Source of the DNA: Aegilops tauschii subsp. strangulata
Taxonomy: Eukaryota; Streptophyta; Magnoliopsida; Poales; Poaceae
NCBI RefSeq assembly: GCF_002575655.3
Contig: NC_053039.3
Coordinates: 377,247,633-377,311,632, forward strand
Reading direction: 5' to 3'
DNA: 64,000 nucleotides
The notes under the pieces are model-generated. The model searched no databases and had not been told where the DNA came from. It saw only the letters and a program-made list of their open reading frames with translations. Below, in pieces: positions 1-12,203 of the stretch (the first letter of the stretch is position 1; each line of letters starts with the position of its first letter). A program made the translations under genes and the position numbers.

Positions 1-1273
1 CTAGCGTAAGTTTCGGGCTTATTTATTTCCTAGTCTTTTTTTCCCTAGTTTGCTAGTGGCCGCAACAACCATGGGCCATATACAGACCGTGGTAACCTTG
101 ACCCTGCTACGGGCTGTAGGATCCATGGGCCTCCTACGGGCCGTCGATAAATGGGCCTCCAACAGGGCCGTAGAATCGGTGGGCCTCGGGCCATCGGATA
201 AATGGATCTACATGGGCCGTAAATGGGCGTAATTGGTATCGGCCCAGCACGATAACGGGCCGTTAACAAGCCGGAGGACAACAAAGGCTTAATTCTGTCA
301 TAGGCATAACGGGTCGTTAATGGGCCAGAATATAGGGCGGGCTGGAAATGGCGCAACGGGTTAACAGGCCAGAAACGGGCTGACTCTTGCCACGGGCCGA
401 ATTTGGCACATTAGGGGAACAGGCTAGTAACGAGCCAGAAGTAATCGAGGGCCGGAAAGGAGCCCAAGAACGTATGGGCCGTCAGTAGGCTGAAAGCTAA
501 CACGGGCTAGAAACAGCCCATGTGAATCATGGGCCGTTAACAGGTACAAAGAAATTTACTGTTCATTATGGGCTAGAGTCACTATGGGCTCTAAAGGGCC
601 TAAAGATACGAAGGCCTCATATGGGCCGAAAGACGTCGTAGGCCATACATGGGCCGAAAGTGAAACGGGCTTGTGTTATATTCGACGGCCCACATGACGT
701 TGCTGGGCCGATTTCGGTAGGCCCTAACGGGCCGTGAGTTACCGGGCCGTAAAATGGGCTATTTGCGAAGAGACCGTTAACAGGCTTTCCATGGGCCATC
801 CCGCTAACTTTTGACCAAGTCAAATGGGCCGGCCTTTGTAAGCTAAATGGGCTAATGGTGGGCCATCGCACGTGTCGACATATCATAGGCGCCTATCTGA
901 CCCACTGACGAGTTGACACGTGTTTCCTCCGGCCAATCAGAATTTTACACGTGGAAAATTCCCATTGGTCTGGGCTGTTAACGGGTTATCGGATCCAAAA
1001 CTGGACACGATAGCTTAACGGCGACTCGTTACGATGGATGCCATGTGTCGGTCACACTTGACGAAAGCACTTCTGTGACGCGCGATTTATCGTCATGGAA
1101 GTGGACACTTCCGTGATGATAATTTTGGTAATGTCATGGAACACTTCTACGACAACACAGCTATGACTATCTTGATTCTGTCATAAAATCATCATGGATG
1201 TACATGCATGACAAAAGACGTGACCTACTGTGACAAACACGTATCATCACGGAAGTGTATTTTTTTTGTAGTG
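1..1273. mobile_element. Terminal segment of a CACTA (En/Spm, DTC) transposon
   Basis: The segment ends at 1273 in TTTTTTTTGTAGTG, the reverse complement of the CACTACAAAAAAAA terminus that defines CACTA elements. Positions 1-880 hold more than twenty GGGCC cores, often as GGGCCGTTAA or GGGCCGTAA and in both orientations; such subterminal repeats are the known binding sites of TNPA-like proteins in this superfamily. Positions 1020-1260 hold shorter inverted motifs such as TCATCACGGAAGTG (1233-1246 region), with related ACTTCCGTGATGAT near 1106. No transposase ORF is present, so this is one end only and the rest lies left of the window. It resembles the Caspar/Jorge group of Triticeae CACTAs (name from memory). 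The 3-bp target duplication cannot be checked. Confidence 0.85.
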
Positions 1274-2089
1274 GTTGGCCAAACCAAATCAATAGATCGG
1301 AGAAGAAATACGAAGCTATAACAATCCTGCATAAAAGAGTTCGGAGAAAACTCAAATAATATTCATGGATAGATCTTATCATAAACTCACAATTCATCAT
1401 ATCCCAACAAATACACCGCAAAAAAAGAACTACATTGGATAGAACTCCAAGAATATCAAGGAGAACATTGTATTGAAGAACATCGAGAAAGAAGAAGCCA
1501 CCTAGCTACTACTATGGACCCGTAGGTCTGTGGTAAACTACTCACGCATCATCGGAAGGGCAGCAAGTTGATGTAGAGCCCCTCCATGATTGAATCCCCC
1601 TCCGGCGAAGTGCCAAAAAGGTCCCCAGATGGGATCTCTCGAGAACAGAGGCTTGCGGCAGCAAAAAAAGTATTTCGTGGGCTCCCTAGTAGGTTTCCTG
1701 ATTTTTGAGAATTTATAGAGGCGGAGTTAAGTCAAACGCAGCCATATGGGCCCCACAAGGTACCAGGGCGCACCCTATCCCCTTGGACGTGCCCTGGTGC
1801 CTTTTGGGCTACAACTCCATCTTCTCGTTCCCTCGCGAAGCTTTCAGGGTCTCTTATTGCCAGAAAAAATCTCCAAGAAGTTTCGTGGCATTTGGACTTC
1901 GTTTGGTACTGATATGCTGCAAAGTAAAAAAAAAACAAGCAAAAACAACAACTGACACTGGGCACTAAGCTAGTAGGTTAGTCCCAAAAAGTGATATATT
2001 GTTGCTTGTAAATGTATATAAAACATCGAAGATTGATACAATAATAGCATTGAATAATAAAAAATTGTAAATACGTTGGAGACGTATCA
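1274..2089 (-). mobile_element. Truncated Ty3/gypsy LTR (TGATACGTCTCC type)
   Basis: Read on the minus strand the segment starts TGATACGTCTCCAACGTATT at 2089 and runs to the CACTA end at 1274. It aligns by eye with 60250-61068, the LTR of an Athila-like element: shared landmarks are TCGGAGAAGAAATACGA (1295-1312), the exon-like block around 1500-1620, the CCAGGGCGCACC...GTGCCCTGGTG hairpin (1762-1802), and a minus-strand TATA box CTATAAAT at 1711-1718. The outer part is missing because the CACTA element was inserted into it. It directly abuts the tandem array at 2090, with no polypurine tract, so it is a solo or truncated LTR. Confidence 0.75.
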
Positions 2090-3617
2090 AGAATCCTTTG
2101 AAAGTTCAAATGTACCTTTTTTGTCCTTTCCTTTCCTATCAAGCACTAGTACCTTTGTTTACCCTTTTCCTTGTAAGATATCCAAATGAATCTTCTTAAC
2201 ATCTTAGCCATCTATTGTGTGTACATATGTTTGTATTCCTACATTTTCAAAATCTTGGGCCCATATGAGTTTCTTCGTTACTCCTGAGCACGCTTGTCTA
2301 CTTGTGTTCACCTCTTTGTGTCTCACACCCAAGAACATTTGGAACGTGTTTGGTTTAGACTTGTGCATGTACAACTCGCCTCGGAGGCCGGAACCTGAAG
2401 CCCGATATTCCAGCCGGGTTTGGGCTTCACTTTCTCGCTCGAAAGCTCGAAAAAAAACCAAAATGGCCATATATATATATATTATTCGAAATATAGGTAT
2501 AATAAATTAGTATAATATCCCGAATATGATTAATTTAACAAGAAATGCCACTATTCATGTGGTTCGGGCCGGGTTCGGGCTTGCGTTTTTTTCTTCGAGT
2601 TTTGCCAAGACCCGACCGAACCTGACCTGGCCCGCGGAATGATCAGGTTTAGTTTGGTTCGAACTTTTCTTACCCACCATTCAAGTATATTGTTACCTGA
2701 TTCTCATAAACATTTTTGGTTATACTGGACCGCAAATGGGAACCACACAAACTAGCATGGCCCACATCAAGCCCAAATCCCCCAGCCCCCGCAGTAAATA
2801 GACCGCTTTACCAGACAAGGGTAAGAGCGAACCCGGGACTCCTCGAGCAAACCCTCCACCGCCGACATTGTCCAGCATATGTCCTAGTTCTTCTTCGTCA
2901 TATAGGTGCTACTACTCATTGGGGCCCCAATCTCCCATTCAACTTACTCCATGTTATGACCACCTCGTCACGGGACTACCAGTAGCGATGGCCTCGGAAG
3001 AGCAGTGACGGCAGCACTTCCCCTTCATAGACAGGTGGCGCAAGCGCTAAATGCCCCTGCATCCCCAATCTCCCCCTACTCCACAAGCAACACGCCACAC
3101 CAGAGCAAGGACGACGTGCGCAAGTAACGGCGGCGGCGGCCGATTCAATTCCATCCTTCAGGTAGCGTTTTGTCCATGGATCCAAATTCCGATCTTCGTG
3201 ATTTCTAGTGCATGCGTGTAATATGCTTCAAATTCTGAATGTTGAGATTTCTACTTAACACTTGTAGTAATTTTTTTTATTTTGTAAATCTAAAGATTTT
3301 TTTTATGATTTTCAAATTTTAATACACGTCTATTGTACAGCAAGGATGAAAGCTAAAACTAACATTAATACATTCAAATAAAAAATTGCCAATTTGAACC
3401 AAATAGAATAGGGAACAAGCGCATACACCCCGACCCCCCCTGTCACTTTGCACTTTACCATTTACTAGTAGCCTTGCACGTGCACACATGTCCACAAGAC
3501 ACATCTTATTATTCAATTGAATAGCACTTTTTTAGGTTTTACATACACAGTCGAGAGTATATGGTATATACATATAGTGTGTCAGTTACACTTAGTTCGG
3601 TTAATCTCCGACCACGG
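2090..3617. repeat. Composite tandem unit, copy 1 (5'-truncated)
   Basis: The first copy begins mid-unit at AGAATCCTTTGAAAG, directly after an LTR end. In order it contains a GC-rich inverted repeat (2562-2633), an exon-like block without a usable start (about 2900-3167), an AT-rich intron-like stretch and one partial 300-bp B module. It ends with a deletion junction (CTCCGACCACGG joined to TCAAATAACTAAAT) that fuses the B module directly to the start of copy 2. The same junction recurs at 9120. I see no intact gene in it. Confidence 0.8.
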
Positions 3618-5354
3618 TCAAATAACTAAATTAAATACTTGCCTATATGAGTCGTCGTGCCAATCCTACCCTTATTCATAAGCTCCGCAACACCGGTGTC
3701 TGACTAGTGCGAGTGGCCTGGGCTTTCCCTATTCAAAGTCCTAATAGCGAACGAGAATGATACATGTGGATAGCCAACATCCAACCAAGACAAGATAACA
3801 TAAAAGGCGATCACTAGCCCCATATGCATACTAGGAGCGAGCAATTGGCGTCCAGTAGATGGGTGCAAATAAGGGAGGTGCTAAGAAGAGACACTACACG
3901 TGGAAATCATTTGACAGGTAACAACAATAGGGGCGACTAGTTCGTGTGCAGCGACCATATAAAGAGAAAGGAATAGAATGAATGCCAACTATCGAGTTCG
4001 TTTCCTCTCGCTTTTCGAGACGCTTGTGCCAAATAAGCTCCGCCCGGATCCACTCGATTTAGCATCGGGGACCATGTCCAGAGGAGAACCTTTGTTCGGT
4101 CGTCTCATCTGTCGCAGTTAATACGAGAAGACGACTTAGTGACCATCTGGGGAGCTGGGCTCCATCATCATGTTTTGTAGTGAAGGATATCCACGTGTAC
4201 TCATGTCTCCCATGCGTTGCCATTCCCGGGACGGGAAATTCCTCTCTGGTTATGTTTTCCACATTTTATTTATCCGTGCTTCTGCTTCGTCATCCTTAGA
4301 CGGATCTTTTTCACGCAGCTTCTCCCCTAATCCACTTTCAGGTCAATCAAACCCGACCATCTCCAGTGGCGTGTCTATGCGAAGGAAGGGAAGGCAGGGC
4401 TGCCTCGCGCGTTGGTTCTGTCGGCGGTGAGGGCGGGTGGCCAGGATACTTTGGCAGTAAGGTGGAAAATAATCCTTTGAAAGTTCTAATGTACCTTTTT
4501 GTCCTTTTCATTCCAATCAAGAACTAGTACCTATGTTTGCCCTTTTCCCTGTAAATTATCCAAACGATTCTCCTCAACAAATGATGTTTTTGGTTTTTGG
4601 TATAATCTAGCATGTCGACGTTTCTATATATATGTTTCTATTCCTATGTTTTCAAAATCTTGGGTCCATATGAGGTTCTTCATTACTCCTGGGTGCGCTT
4701 GTCTACTTGTGTTCGCATCTTTGTGTCTCACACCAAAACGTTTGGAACGTGTTTGGTTTAGACCTATGCATGGACAACCCGCCCGGACGCTGGAACCTGA
4801 AGCCCGACATTCGGGCCGGGATTGGGGATCACTTTCTTGCTCGAAAGCCCGAAAAAAGACCAAATAGCCATATATATTATTCAAAATATAGGCATAATAA
4901 ATTCATATAACATCCCGAATATGATTGATTTAATATTTAAATGTCAATGTTCATGTGGTTCGGGCCGGGCCTGGTTCGGGTTAGGGATTTTTTTCTTCGG
5001 GTTTGGCCAAGCCCGGCCCGAACCCTACCCGGCCCATGTAATGATCAGGTTCAGTTTGGTTCGAACTTTTATTTCCCACTATTCAATTATGTTGTTACCT
5101 CATCCTCGTAAACATTTTTTTGTTATACTGGACCGTAAATGGGTACCACACAAACTAGCACGACCCAACTCAAGCCCAAATCCCCCCAGCCCCCACCGTA
5201 AATAGACTGCCTTACCGGACAAGGATAAGAGCGAACCCGGGACTACTCGAGCAAACCCTCCGCCGCCGACCCCGTCCAGCCTCTGTCCCAGTTCTTCTTC
5301 GTCGTCTAGGTGCTACTACTCGTCGAGGCCCCGATCTCCCATGCAACTTCCTCC

Positions 5355-5566
5355 ATGTCACGACCACCTTGTCACAGGAACACTAGTAGCGGCGTTGTGG
5401 GAAGAGCAGTGGCGGCCGCCCTTCCCCTTCACAGACAGGTGGTGCTGGTGCTGAATGCCCCCGGAGCCTCGATCTTCCCCTACTCCACAAGCAACCCGCC
5501 ACGGCGGAGCAAGGACAACGTTGCGCAAGTAGCGGCGGCGGCGGCCGATTCCATTCCATCGTTCAG
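5355..5566 (+). other. Exon-like ORF ending at a splice-donor motif (copy 2)
   Basis: From the ATG at 5355 about 70 codons are open (beginning MSRPPCHRNTSSG, Ser/Arg/Ala-rich with few acidic residues near the N terminus, which could suit an organellar transit peptide). The frame runs to TTCAG|GTATC at 5566/5567, a reasonable 5' splice site followed by an AT-rich stretch. The same arrangement is present in copies 4, 5 and 6; copy 3 has GTG in place of the ATG, and copy 4 has a frameshifting extra G and a weakened donor. I do not recognise the family. It may be the first exon of a gene fragment captured before the unit was amplified. The alternative is chance openness of GC-rich DNA. Confidence 0.35.
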
Positions 5567-5873
5567 GTATCATTTTTTCCATGGATCCAAATTCTGATCT
5601 TCGTGATTTCTATTGCATGCACATAATATGCTTCAAATTCCGAATGTTGAGATTTCTGCTTAACACTTGTAGTTATTTTTTATTTTTTATTCTCTAAATC
5701 TAAAGATAGTTTTTATAATTTTCAAATTTTAATACACATCTATTGTACAACAGGGATGAAAGCTGAAAAAGAAACTTAATGCATTCAAATAAATAATTGC
5801 CAATTTTGAACCAAATAAAATAGGAACTCGCGCATACACCCTGACCCCGCAGTCACTTTACAATTTACCATTT

Positions 5874-6470
5874 ACTAGTAGCCTTGCACGTGCACACACG
5901 TCTCCACAAGACACATCTTATTATTCAATTGAATGGCACTTTTTTAGTTTTTACATACACAATAGACAGTATATGGTATAGACATATATAGTGTGTCACT
6001 TACACTTAGTTCGGTTAATCTCCTACCATGGGCATGAACAACAAGAGAAACACAACATTGTAGCCACGACCTCGTGGTTGACCATTACACCTCCATAACC
6101 ACGCCATGTTTAGGCTTCAGTATTGTTTCTCTTTGAGGTCAAAAATTGTAATTCATTTGTTAGACTTTACTAGTAGCCTTGCACGTGCACACACGTCCCC
6201 ACAAGACAAATCTTATAATTCAATTAAATGGCACTTTTTTATTTTTTACATACACAATAGACAGTATATGGTATAGACATATAGTGTGTCACTTACACTT
6301 AGCTCGTTTAATCCGTGGCCACGGGCACGCCTGGCATGCACAACAAGGGAAACACCACATTGCAGCCACGAACTCATGGCTGGCCATTACACCTCCATAA
6401 CCACGTCATATTTGGGCTTTAGTATTGTTATGCTTTGAAGTTAAAAATTGTAATTCATTTGTTAAACTTT
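5874..6470. repeat. Tandem B1/B2 modules (~298 bp each), copy 2
   Basis: Two direct copies (5874-6168 and 6169-6470) each start ACTAGTAGCCTTGCACGTGC, carry CACGTG and ACGT cores, and end near AATTCATTTGTTA. The same pair occurs at 11379-11970, 14424-15020, 17874-18386 (B1 shortened) and 45837-46430, so the internal duplication predates amplification of the unit. Confidence 0.8.
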
Positions 6471-6700
6471 AAAGACGCTAGTAGATGGGATCACCAGCTA
6501 TTTTTTCCAGCAGAGAGGATCATGGGAGTACCTTGAGATTTTAATGGAAAGCAATGTTTAATGCCAAGAGAACAATACATTACAAGAAGTATCAAGATGC
6601 CGACATGCACAGGTGAAAAGTGTTTGGAAAAGTAGATATGTTTGGGATGTATCATGGTGTTATTGCCGATAACTTGTCGGCATGCAAGGAGTGGCCAAGG

Positions 6701-9120
6701 TCAAATAACCAAATCAAATACTCGCCCATATGAGTCGTCGCACCAATCCTACCCTTATTCGTTTGCTCCGTAACGCCGGTTTCCGACTAGTGCGAGTGGC
6801 CTCGGCTTTCCTTATTCGAAACCCTGATAGTGAACAAGAATGATACATGTGGATAGCCAACATCCAACCAGGAAAAGATAACATACATGACGATCGCTAA
6901 CCCCACGTGCATACTAGGGGCGAGCAATTGGCATCCAACAGATGGGTGCAAATATAGGAGGTGCTAAGAAGAGACGCTACATGTGGAAATCATTTGACGG
7001 GTACGCAACAATAGGGGCGACCAACTTGTGTGCAGCAACAATATATAAAGAAAGGAATAGAATGAACGCCAACTGTCGAGTTCATTTCATCTCCCTTTTC
7101 GAGCCGCTTGTGCCGAATAAGCTCGGCCCGGGTCCACCCGATCAAGCATTGGGGACCATGTCCGCAGGACACCCTTTGTTCGGTCGTCTCATCTGTCGCA
7201 GTTAATATGAGAAGACGACTTAGTGACCATCTGGGGAGCTGGGCTGCCATCATCATGTTTTGTAGTGAAGGATATATATCCACATGTACTCATGTGTCCC
7301 ATGCGTTGCCATTCCTGGGCCGGGAAATTCCTCTTTGGTTATGTTTTCCATATTTTGTTTATCTGCGCTTCTGCTTCATCATCCATAGACGGATCTTTGC
7401 ACGCAGCTTCTCCCCTAATCCACTTTCAGGTCAATCGAACCCGACCACCTCCGGTGGCGTGTCTATGCAAAGAAAGGAGGGGCGGGGCCACCTCCCGCGT
7501 TGGTTCTGTCGGCGATGAGGGCGGGTGGCCAGGATAGTTTGGCAGCAAGGTGGAAAAGAATCCATTGAAAGTTCCAATGTACCTTTTTTGCCCCTTTCTT
7601 TCCAATCAAGCACTAGTACCTTTGTTTGCCCTTTTCCCTATAAGATATCCAAATGATTCTCCTCAACTAATGATGCTTTTGTATTTTGGTACAATCTAGA
7701 ATGTCAACGTTTCTATATATATGTTTCTATTCCTATGTTTTCAAAATCTTCGTTCCATATGACGTTCTTCATTACTCCCGGGTGCGCTTGTCTCCTTGTG
7801 TTCGCCTCTTTGTGTCTCACACCGAAGAATGTTTGGAACGTGTTTCGTTTAGACCTATGCATGGACAACCCGACCCAGAGGCTGGAACCTGAAGCCCGAA
7901 ATTTGGTCCGGGTTTGGGCTTCACTTTCTTGCTCAAAAGCCTAGACCAAATGGCCATATATATATTATTCGAAATATAGGTATAATAAATCAATATAATA
8001 TCCTGAATACGATTAATATAATAAAAAATGCCACAGTTCATGTGGTTCGAACGGGCCCGGGTTCGGGTTTGGGAATTTGTTTCTTCGGGTTCTGCCAAGC
8101 CCAGCCCAAACCCGACCCGGCTCGTGGAATGATCAAATTTAGTTCGGTTCGAACTTTTGTTACCCACCATTCAATTATATTGTTACCCGATTCTCGTAAA
8201 CGTTTTTGGTTATACTAGACCGTAAATGGGTACCACACAAACTAGCACGGCCCAACTCAAGCCCAAATCCCCCCAGCCCCCACCGTAAATAGACCGCTTT
8301 ACCGGACAAAGATAAGAGCGAACCAGGGACTGCTCGAGCAAACCCTCAGCCGCCGACCCCGTCCAGCCTCTGTCCCAGTTCTTCTTCTTCGTCTAGGTGC
8401 TACTACTTGTCGAGGCCCCGATCTCCCATTCAAGTTCCTCCGTGTCACGACCACGTTGTCACAGGAACACTAGTAGCGTCGGCGTGGGAAGAGCACCGGC
8501 GGCCGCCCTTCCCCTTCACAGACTGGTGGTGCTAGCGCTGAATGCCCCCGAAGCCCCGATCTCCCCCTACTCCACAAGCAACCCGCCACGACGGAGCAAG
8601 GAAGACGTTGCGCAAGTAGCGGCGACAGAGGACGATTCCATTCCATCCTTCAGGTAGCATTTTTTCCACGGATCCAAATTCCGATCTTCGTGATTTCTAT
8701 TGCATGCACATATTATGCTTCAAATTCTGAATGTTGAGATTTCTGCTTAACACTTGTAGTTATTTTTTATTTTTTATTCTAGAAATTTAAAGATAGTTTC
8801 TATGATTTTCAAATTTTAATACACATCTATTGTACAGCAGGGTTGAAAGCTTTAAAAAGAACATTAATGCATTCAAATAAAAAATTGCCAATTTTGAACC
8901 AAATGGAATAGGGAACACGCGCATACACCCGGACCCCTGCTGTCACTTTACTCTTTACCATTTACTAGTAGCCTTCCACGTGCATACATGTCTCCACAAG
9001 GACACATCATATTATTCAATTGAATAGCACTTTTTTAGTTTTTACATACACAATCGAGAGTATATGGTATAGACATATAGTGTGTCACTTACACTTAGTT
9101 TGGTTAATCTCCGACCACGG
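6701..9120. repeat. Composite tandem unit, copy 3 (2,420 bp, short form)
   Basis: It has the same order of modules as copy 1, but complete at its left end: TATA-like ATATATAAAGAAAGG (7042-7056), inverted repeat (about 8044-8134), exon-like block (about 8441-8652, start codon changed to GTG) and one partial B module. It ends in the same deletion junction as copy 1, CCGACCACGG|TCAAATAACT at 9120/9121, exactly 5,503 bp downstream of the copy 1 junction. Copies 1 and 3 are therefore products of one duplication. Confidence 0.85.
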
Positions 9121-12100
9121 TCAAATAACTAAATTAAATACTCGCTCATATGTGTCGTCGCACCAATTCTACCCTTATTCCTCTGCTCCGCAACGCCAGT
9201 GTCTGACTAGTGCAATTGGCCTCGGCTTTCCCTATTCTAAGTCTTGATAGCGAACGAGAATGATACATGTGGATAGCCAACATCCAACCAGGACAAGATA
9301 ACATAAAAGGCAATCGCTAGCCCCATGTGCATACTAGGAGTGAGCAATTGGCGTCCAGCAGATGGGTGCAAATAAAGGAGGTGCTAAGAACAGACACTAC
9401 ACATGGAAATCATTTGACAGGTACACAACAATAGGGGCGACCAGTTCGTGTGCAGCAACCATATAAAGAGAAAGGAATAGAATGAACGCCAACTGTCAAG
9501 TTCGTTTCTTCTCGCTTTTCGAGCCTCTTGTGCCAAATAAGCTCCGCCCTGGTCCACCCGATCAAGCATTGGGGACCATGTCCGCAGGACACCCTTTATT
9601 CGGTCGTCTCATTTGTCGCAGTTAATACGAGAAAACAACTTAGTGACCATCTCGGGAGCTGGGCTCCATCATCATGTTTTGTAGTGAAGATATCCACGTG
9701 TACTCATGTGTCCCATGCGTTGCCAATCCCGGGACGGGAAATTCCTCTCTGGTTACGTTTTCCACATTTTGTTTATCCGCGCTTCTGCTTTGTCATCCTT
9801 AGACGGATCTTTTTCACACAGCTTCTCCCCTAATCCACTTTCAGGTCAATCAAACCCAACCACCTTCGGTGACGTGTCTATGCGAAGGAAGGGAAGGTAG
9901 GGCTGCTTCCCGCGTTGGCTCAGTCGGCGATGAGGGCGGGTGGCTAGGATACTTTAGCAGCAAGGTGGAAAAGAATCCGTTGAAAATTCTAATGTACCTT
10001 TTTATCCTTTTCTTTCCAATCAAGAACAAGTACCTATGTTTGCCCTTTTCGCTGTAATATATACAAACAATTCTCCTCAACAAATGATGTTTTTGGTTTT
10101 TGGTACAATCTAGCATGTCGACGTTTCTATATGTATGTTTCTATTCCTATGTTTTCAAAATCTTGATTCCATATGAGGTTCTTCATTACTCCTGGGTGCG
10201 CTTGTCTACTTGTGTTCGCCTCTTTGTGCCTCACACCCAAGAATGTTTGGAACGTGTTTGGTTTATACCTATGCATGGACAACCCGGCCGGAGGCTGGAA
10301 CCGGAAGCCCGACATTTGGGCCGGGATTGGGCTTCACTTTCTTGCTCGAAAGCCCAAAAAAAGACCAAATGGCCATATATATATTATTCGAAATATAGGT
10401 ATAATAAATTAATATAAAATCCTAAATATGATTGATTTAATAAAAAATGTCAATGTTCATGTGGTTTGGGCGGGCCGGGTCCAGGTTTGGGATTTTTCTC
10501 TTCGGGTTTGGCCAAGTCTGGCCCGAACCCTACCCGACCTGTGGAATGATCAGGTTTAGTTTGGTTCGAACTTTTGTTACCCGCCATTCAGTTATACTAT
10601 TACCCGATTCTCGTAAACATTTTTGGTTATATTGGACCATAAATGCGTACCACACAAACTAGCACGGCCCAACTCAAGCCCAAATCCCACAGCCCCCACC
10701 GTAAATAGACCGCTTTACCGGACAAGGATAAGAGCAAACCCGGGACTACTCAAGCAAACCCTTCGCCGCCGACCCCGTCCAGCCTCTGTCCCAGTTCTTC
10801 TTCGTCGTCTAGGTGCTAATACTCGTTGAGGCCCCGATCTCCCATTCCACTTCCTCCATGTCACGGCCACCTTGTCATAGGAACACTAGTAGCGTCGGCA
10901 TGGGAAGAGCAGTGGCGGCCACCTTTCCCCTTCACAGACAGGTGGTGCTGGCGCTGAATGCCCCCGGAGCCCCGATCTTCCCCTACCCCATAAGCAACCC
11001 GCCACGACGGGAGCAAGGACGATGTTGCGCAAGTAGTGGCAGCGACGGCCGATTTCATTCCATCCTTCAAGTAGCGTTTTTTCCATGGATCCGAATTCTG
11101 ATCTTCGTGATTTCTATTGCATGCATGTAATATGCTTCAAATTCCAAATGCTGAGATTTCTGCTTAACACTTGTAGTTATTTTTTATTTTTTATTCTCTA
11201 AATCTAAAGATAGTTTTTATGATTTTCAAATTTTAATACACATCTATTGTACAGCAAGGATGAAATATGTAAAAAGAACATTAATGCATTGAAATAAAAA
11301 TGGCCAATTTTGAACCAAATAGAATAGAAACACGCGCATACACCCCGACCCTCGCTGTCACTTTAATCTTTACCATTTACTAGTAGCCTTGCATGTGCAC
11401 ACACGTCTCCACAAGACACATCTTATTATTCAGTTGAATGGCACTTTTTTAGTTTTGGCATACACAATAGAGAGTATATGGTATAGACATATAGTGTGTC
11501 ACTTACAATTAGTTCGGTTAATCTCCTACCATGGGCATGAACAATAAGAGAAACACAACATTGCAGCCACGACCTCGTGGTTGGCCATTACACCTCCATA
11601 ACCATGCCATGTTTAGGCTTTAGTTTTATTTTGCTTTGAGGTCAAAAATTGTAATTCATTTGTTAGACTTTACTAGTAGCCTTATACGTGCACACACGTC
11701 TCGACAAGACACATCTTATTATTCAATTGAATGGCACTTTTTTAGTTTTTACATACACAATAGAGAGTATATGGTATAGACATATAATGTGTCACTTACA
11801 CTTAGCTCGTTTAATCCGCGACCACGGACACGCCTGGCATGAACAACAAGGGGAACACCACATTGCAGCCACGAACTCATGGCTGGCCATTACACCTCCA
11901 TAACCACGTCATATTTGGGCTTTAGTATTGTTATGCTTTGAAGTCAAAAATTGTAATTCATTTGTTAAACTTTAAAGACGCTAGTAGATGGGATCACCAG
12001 CTATTTTTTCCAGCGGAGAGGATCATGGGACTACCTTGAGATTCTAATGGAAAGCAATGTTTAATGCCAAGAGAACAACACATTACAAGAAATATCAAGA

Positions 12101-12203
12101 TGTCGTCATGCACAGGTCAAAAGTGTTTGGAAAAGTTGATATGTTTGGGACGTATCATGGTGCTATTGCTGATAACTTGTCAGCATGCAAGGAGTGGCCA
12201 AGG
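9121..12203. repeat. Composite tandem unit, copy 4 (3,083 bp)
   Basis: It matches copy 2 in length and in every junction: inverted repeat (10464-10541), exon-like block from ATG 10858, B1 11379-11671, B2 11672-11970, and the same ~39-bp LTR remnant (12119-12157) joined to GGTGCTATTGC. It also shares private variants with copy 2, such as TTTTTGGTTTTTGGTA (near 10090), where other copies read TTTTTGTATTTTGGTA. Confidence 0.85.

Larger units (their letters stand above)
3618..6700. repeat. Composite tandem unit, copy 2 (3,083 bp)
   Basis: The copy starts at TCAAATAACTAAATTAAATA. It contains a TATA-like ACCATATAAAGAG (3954-3966), a block matched in every other copy, the GC-rich inverted repeat (about 4958-5036), the exon-like ORF (5355-5566) and two B modules in tandem (5874-6168 and 6169-6470). 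It then carries only the last ~39 bp of an LTR (6616-6654, ending GGGATGTATCA), showing that the RNase H-like and LTR parts seen in copies 5 and 6 have been deleted. Its length is identical to copy 4, and it lies exactly 5,503 bp before it. Confidence 0.85.

Noticed and set aside
2716..2985. ORF in array copy 1 as a host gene
   Set aside because: The frame is not kept in the other copies and it overlaps the exon-like block in a different frame.
5874..6470. Direct repeats considered as CRISPR-like or as a satellite
   Set aside because: Only two ~298-bp copies per unit, with no spacers. They are a module of a larger composite repeat in a plant genome.
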